64,000 bases of DNA from Ostrinia nubilalis (taxonomy: Eukaryota; Arthropoda; Insecta; Lepidoptera; Crambidae). Position numbers and translations under genes: made by a program. A model generated the notes under the pieces. That model ran no database searches, was not told the origin of the DNA, and saw only the letters and a program-made list of their open reading frames with translations. Positions 1 through 11,600 of the stretch are shown here, one piece after another. The first letter of the stretch is position 1. Each line of letters begins with the position of its first letter. The DNA lies in assembly GCF_963855985.1 (NCBI RefSeq), contig NC_087110.1:12205001-12269000 (forward strand). The letters run 5' to 3'.

Positions 1-128
1 ACTGAGTTTGTTGCGGCGCTTTTTCTCAGCACTTGCCAAATGTTGGTCGCGAAGCGCTGGTAGGGCAAAAAGATTATGAGACATGTAGAGGCTCCTTAAG
101 AGCAAAATATTTGACGATTTGTAAGTAG
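1..128 (+). mobile_element. LINE 3'-end fragment
   Basis: It begins with ACTGAGTTTGTTGCGGCGC and runs into TCTCAGCACTTGCC and a TGTAGAGGCTCCTTAAGAGC block. The same blocks recur inverted at 4448-4620, and a related 3' UTR follows the LINE ORF at 25.4-26.1 kb. It is cut by the window edge. Confidence 0.6.
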
Positions 129-717
129 GTACCTACTGTTTAATATTTTTTACTTTGCCCTTTGTGGTCCTGCAAAAAACGGGATGTCTCGGTGGGAACA
201 AGCCTAACTTCTTTCTTTCATCGTAATTAATACAAAAGATTGCAAAAGCTTTCTGTTTTACTGAGCAATTAAGTTGACGATGTTGTATTGTTTGCACATT
301 AGTTATTATCGATATACGTTACCGATAAACATCATGTGTTGGGAAATATCGTTGTATAGATAGATACGGTAGAGTCATTGTATACAAAAACGTGATTAGC
401 CATTTCAGAGCATACAAAAGTTGTTGTTACTTCGATAGTGTGTGTAGTGGAAGTTTATAAATGAAAAGAGTGGACTGTATGAAATTAATTATCTATTCAG
501 TATAAATTTACAAGACTATCGAGACCGTTTAGTGCAAGATCGTTGAAGAGATTGCGTCAGGATCGTCTTCCTCAATGTTCGCTCGCGAACCGAACATTGC
601 TCGTTCGTTCGCCGAACGCTCGCCGCTCCCTCCGGTCACGCCGCCCGCGGGCAATGTCCGTGAGTAGACAGTAGTTTCAGATTCAGATATGTATTTTCAT
701 CGCCATAATCCTACTTA

Positions 718-934
718 ATATTATAAATGCGAAAGTTTGGATGTCTGGATGTCTGGGTGTCTGGATGTCTGGATGTTTGTTACCCTTTCACGCAAAAACT
801 ACTAAACGGATTTTGATGAAACTTTACAGTATTATTGTTTATAACCCAGAATAACATAATAGGCTATAATTTATGACAATCTGTGACAAACTAAATTTCA
901 CGCGGGTGAAGCCGCGGGCAAAAGCTAGTGTTAC
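718..934 (+). mobile_element. SINE-like dispersed repeat ending CGCGGGTGAAGCCGCGGGC...GCTAGT
   Basis: An internal run of GGATGTCT units at 737-775 is followed by an AT-rich body and a GC-rich tip with an AGCTAGT end. Related copies with the same tip lie at 1519-1703, 8051-8248 (inverted) and 25189-25413 (inverted). This is a common non-autonomous lepidopteran repeat type; I do not assign a superfamily. Confidence 0.6.
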
Positions 935-1140
935 ATAAGGAGAAGAGTGTTTGATTGATAGTCAAACTTACTTTCAGTTTCTTTATAAGTTGAATGTTTT
1001 GTTTTGGTCTTCAGGCATCTGTCAAAGTTTTCTGCAATCTAACTTAATGGCATAACGTTTCCCATCAAGTAAAAAATTTCCTCACGTACCTTTACCAAAC
1101 AATAATTTCGATGTTATACCTACATAGGTGTACCTGGTAT

Positions 1141-1255
1141 AGATTGCGGGAAGAACCTGGATGCGGGCAGCACAGGACCGATCATTGTGGAAAGCCTTGG
1201 GGGCTTAGGGGCTTGGAGGCCTTTGTCCAGCAGTGGACGTCATTTGGCTGAAACG
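1141..1255 (+). mobile_element. RTE-clade retrotransposon 3' fragment
   Basis: Remnant of the C-terminal codons of an RTE ORF (RWMQAAxDRxxWKSLGEA then VQQWTSYG stop) followed by the GATGATGAT-type end. It is diverged here, with an internal duplication in the glycine region. Confidence 0.6.
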
Positions 1256-1518
1256 ACGACCTACATAGGTGTACGTACAAGGATCTTCAGTCGGTCTAAC
1301 AGACTTTTTAGTCCTTTTTCACCATGTTATATCTGAGTAATTTTCGAGCAGTTTGTTTTTAACCTTTTGTTCAATTACTTGGAGATGGTTCTTGGCAAAG
1401 AAACATTGAGACAGTTGCAAATAAATACTTTCTTTCTATCTATTGAATGCTACTTTATCTAAAGTGTAAGGAAGCAACTGAATTTGACTTCTCTCAAACT
1501 GATACAGAGAACTTTAAT

Positions 1519-1703
1519 CTACTATATAAAAATAAGTCGGGTTTTCCTCCCTGACGCTATAACTCCAGAACGCACGAACCGATTTCCACGGTTTTGCATT
1601 CGTTGGAAAGGTCTCGGGCGCCGTGAGGTTTATAGCAAAGAAAATTTAGGAAAATTTAACAACGATATTCCACGCGGGCGAAGCCGCGGGCGGAAAGCTA
1701 GTC
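1519..1703 (+). mobile_element. SINE-like dispersed repeat with GC-rich tip
   Basis: It begins CTATATAAAAATAAGTCGGG and ends with CACGCGGGCGAAGCCGCGGG and GCTAGT, the same tip as the repeat at 718-934. The open frame across it is not a gene. Confidence 0.6.
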
Positions 1704-3211
1704 TATGTATACAAAGAGGTAAAGTTTGTGAGCTTATGAGGTTGTGGGGGTAATCTCTGAATCTATTTAATCGATTTGAAAATTATTTCACCAATACAAA
1801 GCCACATTATTTGTGAGTGCCATAGGCTATATTGATTGTACAAATTACTGGCACAGCTGGTATATTATTAATTAACATCTAACTAGCCCTCTCTCCCATT
1901 ACCCACTGTGACCACACAACCGCGTTACTCATCAATTTGCTTTACATTATGGGACAATATACTTTTACAACGAGGCCAGTCGCTCATACATAGTCGACGG
2001 CGCATTATGATATCGTAAACTGAGAGATTAAAGTTATCGCTAGTGATGTCATTGTTACTGTTCTATCGATGGTTTATGGGTACTTCCCGTTAGACGACCT
2101 CTCTTACGTAAATCTCGTTAAATAAACTCTGAAACGTAGGTACATGTTATGTTTCAGTAACTTTTTAAAGCTTACACATTTTGCGATGTTTGTTTGGGCT
2201 TCTTTTGAAAATAGCAAAGTTTTAAAATATTTCTGGTCATACTTCTGGCCATGGAGACATTTAGTTTTTTTCAGGATTCCATTTAGTAGTAGGTATTCAT
2301 AAATCTATGAACGTTTACACGAATTTCCCGTTTGTAGTCTCCCGCAAAAACCGATTCGTTCGAATTTCAAGCGCACATTATGAGTGTTCACAATGACAGT
2401 CCAGTTTTGCGGGATTACTGGATGCCGCTAAACTGGATTACCATGGGAACGAGCCCTAAGTTGTAAAGTTCGGTCTTTCTACCCCATTGATGACATCAAT
2501 ATGATAAACCGCTGGATGAAAAAGAAAGAGGTTGAGATTTACGCAAGTTATTTTTTTTATCCACAATGAAGAAGCTCTTGGCCTGTATCTCACCTGAAGG
2601 TAGTGATGATCAGGCCGAAGGTGGAGGCGAGCTTCACCCGGATTCACTTGTTTTCAGCAGAGTACTGTAATGTCTGAAATGGTGTTGAATCTATTAAAAA
2701 TTGATAAATGCTGTAATTATTAGCCTTTTTATTCTCGATAACCTATAAGATATACTAGATTCCGATGTCTTATAAGTTACTAATAAGTTTGCGACTGCCC
2801 AAAGTTTAGGAATCGGTTATTGATTTAGGTCCTAAACAAAGCTCTGGAGCGAGCCACACTGTCTGGGATCCTTTACGTAATTAGTTAAAGAAAATAAGAT
2901 GACTCTTCATTTATACAGGAATGTCTATTCACTAAGCCAAGGTCTCTTCTATCGAAACTAACCTTTAACCACATAGATCTGTAAGTACATCTCGGGTACA
3001 TTTGCAGTTTGTATTCAAAGTTGAGATTTGAACGGCAGCCTAGGGCCTTGTTGTACGACGGTACTTGCGGTAGAGTGTTCTTCAGGTCCCATTAGGGACA
3101 AATATTAGGACAGACAAACACAAAACGTTTATGCTGAGGAGTCGAGGATTTTCTTGTATTCATGTACAAAAATGAATTAACAACTACCTTCTCCAGGGTC
3201 ATATGAAATCA

Positions 3212-3364
3212 TCATCATCATCATCATCATCTCAGCCATAGGACGTCCACTGCTGAACATAGGCCTCCCCCAATGCTTTCCATGTTGCCTGGTTGATAGC
3301 GGCCTGCGTCCAGCGCCTTCCTGCTACCTTTATGATGTCGTCGGTCCACCTTGTGGGTGGACGT
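3212..3364 (-). mobile_element. RTE-clade retrotransposon 3' fragment with (ATG)n tail
   Basis: On the minus strand it encodes RWTDDIIKVAGRRW, then a degenerate WKALGEAYVQQWTSYG-like end, and finishes in GATGAT repeats seen as (ATC)n at 3212-3230. Only the ORF terminus is present. Confidence 0.7.
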
Positions 3365-4354
3365 CATATGAAATACTTTCTTGTAATAAGACCGCCTAAA
3401 TTGAGCATTTTCTACTTGTATGTATGTGTGTGTATTTATAAAATAGGCAATTACTCGTATAAACATTTATTTATCGTGTTCGTTGTCGATTGACAACTAC
3501 GTGATACTAAATTAATCCAAGAAAATTCGTTTGATCAACGCATAAACAAGACCAAAAAACTCTTAACACATTTTCTTTTTTCCCAAGAAAAACCTTTAAA
3601 TTACTTTTCGCCGATAACGTAACTCCCATAATTGATTTCCAATATGTCGATACCGGTTTATGTCGTTATTGTCCCATCACTCGGCTACAGGGATAAGCCA
3701 TTAGGCGCGTCGCGGAGTTCGCGATGTTTGTCGCGATATTTGTTGCGAACTTCGTCGTGTCGGGGCTAAGCTGGATTAGTTAGTGATGTGTAATTGAATG
3801 GTTTTATAGTTTCGATGTTATAGCTTCTTTTTTTATTAAGCTTACTTTGATGTAGGGGTGTGGGGTGACTTTGTTGTATTTTGTATACCATATCGTGGGT
3901 AGGTTGTGATTAGTCATAAAATTAAACTAGGGATCTTCGTAAAAATCGCGTGAAAGTCGTTCCGCGAATCCTTTTAGCATTATGTCAATGAATGTGGTTT
4001 TCAGGCAGGGCGTCTCCGACTCCTGCATTATAAGCGCGGTGTGCGTATTGGCGTTATGTTGCTTAATAAATGAAGTTATAAAGTGTCCTACGCTGAGAAC
4101 TCATAGGGTGACTTACATACAGGCATGCCGCGGTGGCTGGTCATTTCAACATTCATACGAAAACGTATACATGGTTTGCAAATAATAATCGCGGATTTAA
4201 AAAGCAGTGGTTTCTCCTCCGTGGCGAGCAAGGATAAAAATCACTCCGTGAGTTCTTAGTCTTTTGTAAAGAGAAGACGAGAAACTTCTGCGCACCCTCG
4301 CGATGTTTGTTTGTCAATGTACTTATGTTTTTGTCTTTGTCCTAAATAAAATCT

Positions 4355-4446
4355 AGGAAGGCACTGGACGCAGGCCGCTACCATCCGGGCAGCATGGAAA
4401 ACATTGGGGGAGTCCTATGTTCAGCAGTGGACGTCCTATGGCTGAG
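4355..4446 (+). mobile_element. RTE-clade retrotransposon 3' fragment
   Basis: It carries GGCACTGGACGCAGGCCGCT through CAGCAGTGGACGTCC and TATGGCTGA, the typical end of the RTE ORF. It abuts an inverted LINE 3' fragment (4448-4620). Confidence 0.65.
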
Positions 4447-4447
4447 A

Positions 4448-4620
4448 TTCAAAGTCAAAGTCAAAATTTCTTTATTTGTTTGGACTAATAAATAGTTCTT
4501 ACAAATCGTCATTTTGCTCTTAAGGAGCCTCTACATGTCTCATAATCTTTTTACCCTACCAGCGCTTCGAGACCAACATTTGGCAAGTGCTGAGAAGAAG
4601 CGCCGCAACAAACTCAGTCA
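4448..4620 (-). mobile_element. LINE 3'-end fragment, inverted relative to 1-128
   Basis: The reverse complement shares the ACTGAGTTTGTTGCGGCGC, CTCAGCACTTGCC and GTAGAGGCTCCTTAAGAGC blocks with 1-128. With that copy it forms an inverted pair about 4.3 kb apart. Confidence 0.65.
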
Positions 4621-4666
4621 CCACTGTCTGCCGGTTAATATAAATAAATAGAAATAGTAGTAGTAG

Positions 4667-5180
4667 CAGGCCTGTTCATCTCCGCGAGTTTACATCGAAA
4701 ACAAAACACGCACGATGGCCCACCTACAGGATACTATTCGACAAGGCCTCACATACGAGCGAACATTGACTCACGCACGCGTATTCTTGTGTATGATGGA
4801 AGAAAATAAAGAAAATGGTGTACTAAATACTGTGCAGTATTTAACTGCCTAAATAATAATAAAAACACAAAATGTACTTTTTTAAGTTGCCTCAAGACAC
4901 TGAGGTAAATAAGTAGTTAATATTATTCATGACAATTCATGCTAAATCATGTAGTTCCTCCGCCGTTTTCAGCAGTTTGGCACCTCACGTCACATCATTT
5001 TACCGAAGTCAGCCCTATAGCTTCGGCGCAGTACCGATCACTGACGTTTGTCAACAAAATGGTGCCTGACTCTTGAGACAGGCTAAATTACACCATATTG
5101 TTAATGACATTGAGAATACATTTTTTTAAATACCTTCGCGAAGTAAAACTTCTGTACGTAGTACTTATTATTATTCTGTG
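4667..5180 (+). mobile_element. P-superfamily-like non-autonomous element, copy A
   Basis: It starts CAGGCCTGTTC, ends ATTATTCTGTG, and is flanked by the 7-bp duplication GTAGTAG (4660-4666 and 5181-5187). Two further copies at 30422-30936 and 54781-55291 have their own different 7-bp duplications, which fixes the ends. Around 4840-4900 one frame reads KYCAVFNCLNN then CTFFKLPQDT, resembling the start of a THAP zinc finger (C-x4-C, aromatic and Pro positions), as found in P-type transposases. It has no complete ORF. Superfamily assignment is an inference from the 7-bp duplication and the THAP-like remnant. Confidence 0.72.
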
Positions 5181-5495
5181 GTAGTAGGTACATTCGATTC
5201 AGGAGCAGTTCACTGAATTTACCATGCATTCTTGTATGGTGTATCTTATAAGAATGGGTATACAAGATTGCGTGGTATATTAAACAAGGTAGTGACGTGC
5301 TAATATCTAGACTTACATATTAAGATACTAGTAGAAATGACTCGCATACATAAATTTGAATAACTTGGATTGACCAGTCCCCGAAAGCAGCGCCTGTTCA
5401 CAGACATGACGAGTGAACCAGCCATCGCTTCACTCGACCATATTAGAGGGAATGTAACGATGATGATGATGATAACTAAAATCTCATTGTTTTAG

Positions 5496-5645
5496 GATGG
5501 GCGTCTCCGCAGCGGCGACATGCTCCTCCGCATCGGCGCCGTCTGCGTGGTGGGCATGTGCGCGCGGCAGGCGGCGGCGGTGCTTAGACAATGCGGAGCT
5601 TGCGTGCGGCTACTGGTCGCTCGACCGGCTCCCATGCCCAAGCAG
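5496..5645 (+). CDS. Patj: Patj exon 1 of window: C-terminal half of PDZ1
   Basis: The exon follows a tttag acceptor and ends at a gtgcgt donor; both phases are 0 and it has 50 codons. It starts DGRLRSGDMLLRIG, the beta4-beta5 stretch of a PDZ domain, continues through an Ala-rich alpha-B helix ending AAAVLRQCG, and closes with the beta6 strand VRLLVARP. The first half of the domain (GLGF loop) was not found between 1 and 5495, so it must lie further upstream. A diverged copy of its 3' half sits 74 nt downstream (5719-5792). Confidence 0.82.
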
Positions 5646-8600
5646 GTGCGTACCATCCTTAGCTCAGCAGCGGCTCAGCCATATTGGCTCCGCATTGGCT
5701 CCGCATCAGCCCCGCATCGTGGCAGGCAGCGGCGGTGCTGCGGCAGTGCGGCGCCTGCGTGCGGCTAGTGGTGGCTCGACCCGTAGCCGCAGGTACGTAC
5801 TATCTTCTTACAGGACAGCTCCGCAGTGGCTCCGCATCAGCTCCGCATCGGCTCCGCATTGGCTCTGCAGTGGCTCCGTAGTGGCTCCGCAATGGCTCCA
5901 TAATAATGTAAGAGCCCTCATCAAGACACAACTAACGAGTCCAAACTTGAAACGGTTTCATCGTTTTGTCACAGAGGTCCTTTGGCCATCTTCCAGCTCC
6001 ATCATCAGACTGGCTCTATGACATCATTATATTTTATTGTCATCCGGCTACATGACGATTGTCAGACCTTAGGCCCTACCGTAGCTGTCCTTAAACTACG
6101 AAACCAATGCTGCAGTTACTAATTAGTTCAATGCTACGGGTAGCTACGAGTATTTTCGTAGTGACTACGATGACTACGAGCACTACGACTCCTATGTCCT
6201 AGGCTACGACAACTTTAAGTACTTTTGGTATTACTTGTAGCACCGATATCTAATACTAATAAAATTAAATGATGTTAAAGACTCTAGGTATAAAGATTGT
6301 AATTTTCCCTAATTATTATTACCTGAAAATGTTACTTAAGTAAATAACTGAATCTACTACCACCTGACACTTATTCGAATACTGAAAACGCCCGGATTCA
6401 CAAACATTACTTTGAGGTCTCACAGTGCTATTGGACGCACAGAGCTCTATTCAATGCTGTGCGTTCGATTTGCTGCTTCACTCAATCAAGGATCGTTTGT
6501 GAATTTGAGTTAATCTTTTTCAAGAATATTGTAAAATATTGTAGCCCAAGTTCCAATCAAATTTTGAGATCCCTTTCTTCGTAGTAAACTCAGAAACGAC
6601 CTTGAAGTGCACGTACATACTCGTAATACTGCCTTACACCTGCATAAAACTAAGCTCAATACACTCAAAAAGCTTAGTGAAGCTATAAATTAAAAGCTGA
6701 GCGAGGCCCAATTAAGCGCGACCGCGGCTCGGCGCTTCGCCCCTCCAATTAGTCCGACTTTAGGGTTCCCTGGTCCGTGCTAAATCTATTTTTAGAAAAC
6801 CAACTAAGCTCCTATTTCTAACGCTGTTTGGGCTAAAAGAGTATTGTGGTAGCGAGAATGGGATTTTATTTGATGTACAAAACGTCCATTTTAGTTAAGG
6901 TCCTAGCTCTCAATTCAGTCAGTGCCTGACGTATGGGAGCAGCACTGGAGGGTGTTGTAGGACGTTAAACGTCAGCGAGACTTCAGTACTTCTAGCATGA
7001 ACAACTTTCATCTTCGAATCGTTTGCGTATTCGACAAAACTCGATACTCAACCTTCGAATTCAACGATAACGTGACAATTTTGATTCTCAAAATAAGTTT
7101 CGTGCAACCATTTCTCATACTAAGTTCACTTTACGACAGGTTCACAAGGGCGCTGTTGTAGTTTTCGTACTAAATCTTTTGATGGCGATTCGAATACGCA
7201 AACGATTCGAACTCGAAAGTTTTTCGTGCTAGCCGTACTGATCTCCTTCAGTACCTCTAGCATGAACAACTTTCGTCTTCGAATCGTTTGCGTATTCGAC
7301 AAAATTCGATACTCAACCTTCGAATTCAACGATAACGTGACAATTTTGATTCTCAAAATAAGTTTCGTGCAACCATTTCTCATACTAAGTTCACTTTACG
7401 ACAGGTTCACAAGGGCGCTGTTGTAGTTTTCATACTAAATCTTTTGATGGCGATTCGAATACGCAAACGATTCGAACTCGAAAGTTTTTCGTGCTAGCCG
7501 TACTGATCTCCTTCAGTACCTCTAGCATGAACAACTTTCGTCTTCGAATCGTTTGCGTATTCGACAAAATTCGATATTCAACCTTCGAATTCAACGATAA
7601 CGTGACAATTTTGATTCTCAAAATAAGTTTCGTGCAACCATTTCTCATACTAAGTTCACTTTACGACAGGTTCACAGGGGCGCTGTTGTAGTTTTCGTAC
7701 TAAATCTTTTGATGGCGATTCGGATACGCAAACGATTCGAACTCGAAAGTTTTTCGTGCTAGCCGTACTGATCTCCTTCAGATTTGTATGCTCTGTCACG
7801 TTATAATATGTCAGTCAATGTAAAAAAAAATGTCACCCTTCCGTGCCGCTCCCATAACTCAGGCAATGACGGAGTAAGCGTTATACCATAGAGTTTGATA
7901 AGAATTATATTTTACGTACAAAATGGACTGGATCACACTTTAATCCTTAGATTTCAAAATATAAACTAAGGAACACTGACTTTGACAAATTATTCTAAGC
8001 TTTTTTCACGACCCATTGTAATATTGGTTCTTACCAGTTATTATTACCTACTAGCTTTCCGCCCGCGGCTTCGCCCGCGTGGAATTTTGTCTGTCACAGA
8101 AAAACAATATCGCGCGCGTATTTACTCACCGTTTAGACCTACCCTGGACTACGACAAACATTTTAAAACCAAAATCAGCTCAATCGGCCCAGCCGTTCTC
8201 GAGTTTTAATCAGACTAACGAACATCAATTCATTTTTATTTATATAGATAGATTATGTTACATGTTATTTATACTATGAAGTGAGGCTTATCCTTGGGAA
8301 TGAGGTTGATAAGGAAGAATGGGCTCGCTCCCTAATTGCATATGGACTGACAAAAAGCCATACAAAAAAATAAGATTTAGGACAGGGAATTAAAAACAGA
8401 GCCAAATGTAGCCAAATTATTATTCAACGAATGCAGCGCCCAAGAAGATATGCGACGTTACTATGTCTACGGATGTTAATTTTAATGAAATTCAGTGAAA
8501 TCAGCGGCCATTAAAGCTGGGCTGGTAACTGGGTTATGACTCGGGTGTCCACACATTACGCTGTCGTTTTTTCAATTGTTGAAACTTTTTAATCCTACTA

Positions 8601-11600
8601 GATATTAGTAGTAGCAGTAGACTTATAGAGCGTTAGTAGTTTGCGTTAATGTATTTCTTAGGTCTGTTTTCTAATCAATAGGTAAATATTAGCCTACTGA
8701 TAAAGTTTGGCATAGACTGGGAAATATCTCAAAATGACAATTGTATTTTTCAGTTAAATGATATCAGGCGGCCGAAATATCTGTTCTAAGTATGAAAAAA
8801 AAAAGACTCCAAACTCTCACGTCATAGAAGGATCATTCAAAATTTTCTAAGTACATCAATATTAATTTGAATTTCTGTAATGCTTAGGTTACTTTTCAAT
8901 TATGTATAAATACAAAGATAAAAAAATAATTTAAAAAATGATCGACGATTTATTTGGTGCAGACAACGGCATACTTTGAACAAACAACACTTTGGCATTT
9001 AAATTTAAAATACGAGTGATTTTGCAAACATGTATCTTATGAGCTCTCAACTGTACAATATTAATTGATTTCAATGTTTCTCCCTTCCATGATAGTTATC
9101 TCGTTTGTCCCTCAAATCTCTCAAGGCATTTATTTATTTATTTATTAGGTACACCAACAAAGTCACATACATAATATTCATACATTTTAACATGGTTTAA
9201 CACATGATACGTATATGACCTCAATTACAGGCATAGTCACCCTACCTACTTACATTGAGCTAGCAGGGCACGGGATATGGAGGCGATAGGGCCCTTCCGG
9301 CGCGGCTGGCACGTTTGATGGGTACTTAACTCCGCTACCTTATGCAGCAGAATCCAGCCCGTAAATTGAGGGGATTGGAGGTGGATAGTGGTTTTCATTA
9401 AGCAATTTGTTGGAAAGAAAGCTTAGGTAGTATTATGTTATGTGCCTTACGCCCGTATTCACAAACACTACTATGAGGTATCACAGTGCGCGTGGACGCA
9501 CAGGGTGACACACGAAACAATAACAGAGCTCTATTCAACGCCGTGCGTTCGATTTTCTGCTTCACTTATGCAAGCATTATTTGTGAATACGGGTGTTTTT
9601 TTATCGTTTGGTTATAACTGATGTCACAACACTGGTGTCAGTCATAAGCATCTGATACACCTCAATCGAAAGGACAGTTTCACATAGCCATACCCACCTA
9701 AGTATAGAATCATAATATTCTTATAGAACTTGATTCATTCAAATTACAATTCCTAGCCAACCTGGAAAAAGATGGAGATACATATCGAAATGTTTTAAAT
9801 TGGGCTTCACATGTCTTGGCCTTTTGACCTTTATTTGTTTCGTAGGTTGTTTCAGATAACTAACTGAAACTTTATCATGCACTGCTGAAATCCCTAGAGC
9901 TGTTTGCTGTGTTTTCCTTGTTTACTGTATGTAAAGTCGACAACACATCAGTATTTACATTTTCATTGCAAAATCGCATCTATAACAACTACGTAAGGTG
10001 TCAATCTTGATCTGCCGTCACAAAAGAGGTTAGATATCAAACAATTTCATCTACTCCCTCACGGGATGTTCCCACGAATAACGAGACGTGAGGTCCCTAA
10101 GGAACGGGATAGAGCATTGGTTCCCAAACTTATTTGAGACTCGCCCCCTTTCTACCATACAAAAAAATCCGCGCCCCCCCTCCTCCAGTCAAGATTATTA
10201 ATTGGTCGTATCGAGCAGTCTGGAATGCATTCTCTCAGCGGTCGCAGGTTTTTTATACTTAATTACACATATGGCCCGCGCCCCCCTTTAAAGGTCTTTG
10301 CGCCTCCCCTGGGGTGCGCCCCCCACTTTAGGAACCTATGGGATAGAGGGATACAGAACGAGTTATGGGCAATTTATGTATAACACATCCGATAACATAA
10401 AACGTTACGCCTTAATTAAGGCCGGGGAATAAGGGCGGGAATATTCGTAAAAATGCTATCAAAGTTGTTGTAAACTAAACTGCTTTGAGATTGGGATGAG
10501 TTGATTTACAAATCGAGTAAGTTTGGTAGTAAGTAAACTGTAGATACTGGCTACATAGGAGTTGCAGTGGTGGGAACGAGAGGTGGGAATAGTCCCGTAG
10601 TAAGTTTGTTTGACGTAAACATAATCCCATCAAAAACAATACTTGTCAAAAAAACCAAGTCTCGCAATTCAGTTGTTCTACGGTAAAAAGTTGTGAGATT
10701 ACGGTAAAAATGTATGTAAAACGTTAAAGATTTCCTGGCCTGGTCTTGGTATTACATGGATCTCACAACTTTTTACCGTAGAACAACTGAGTTGCGAGAC
10801 TTGGTTTTTTTGACAAGTATTGTTTTTGATGGGATCTCATTTCTTTTTGTATTTTGTAGACAGCAGTTATGTATCTAGAAAACTGGACCGAAATTGAAAA
10901 ATTTTACTCGACTTGGCGGTTGCACTACCGTGCCCCCAAATATTTTAGTTTTTCCTTGATTCATACACCAAACACTACTTATATTCCAAATTTGAAGCTT
11001 CTAGGTCTGCTAGAAGTGCCTTAGAATTTTGATGATCGGTGAGTCAGTCAGTGAGTGACAAAATTAACAAAATTAAGAAACTTTGACCCGTTATAATTCT
11101 TAAACTACTGGTTCAAATTGAATGAAATTTGAAATATACCGTGTCTTTACAATAGCATAGCTAATGAAAATTCAGCCTTCTAGTTTTATCCACAACGAAG
11201 TTACAGGCGGTCGAAAATGGCCTGAATTGCTTCGAGAAAAGGATGGTACGGCCGTGCTCGACTTGGTGGGGGCACTGCCGTGCCCCCAGATAACAGTTTT
11301 AAAAGTCTTTTACTCGTACATAATATTTTGCTTTATTTACTGGAATTGAAATACCAAACTAATTTTGATTTTTTAAGACATTATTATCGCTTGGAATTGT
11401 CTTCTTCTAGAACACCCGAGAAAGTAAACACAGATGTTCAATCGTCATATTAATAAAACTCTATAAAGTTTGTCTCTGTACCCCTACATTTGGTTTAGAA
11501 AATAGAAAGATTTTTGACCTTCCATCCTCTTACAAGTTTATCTTATAAATTCTTACTGTCTACAGTAAGTATTTTAAGTCATAAATTGTTCAACCAAGAA

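Larger units (their letters stand above)
1..5495. other. Upstream Patj intron (or flank), repeat-rich
   Basis: I found no exon here. It holds an inverted pair of LINE 3' fragments (1-128 and 4448-4620), two GC-tipped SINE-like repeats (718-934, 1519-1703), RTE 3' fragments (1141-1255, 3212-3364, 4355-4446) and a P-superfamily-like element (4667-5180). The rest is unassigned AT-rich DNA. Confidence 0.6.

Noticed and set aside
5497..6021. A 174-codon open frame rich in Ser, Ala and Trp.
   Set aside because: It is the wrong frame of exon 1 followed by GC-rich minisatellite; the PDZ frame is the one starting DGRLRSGD.
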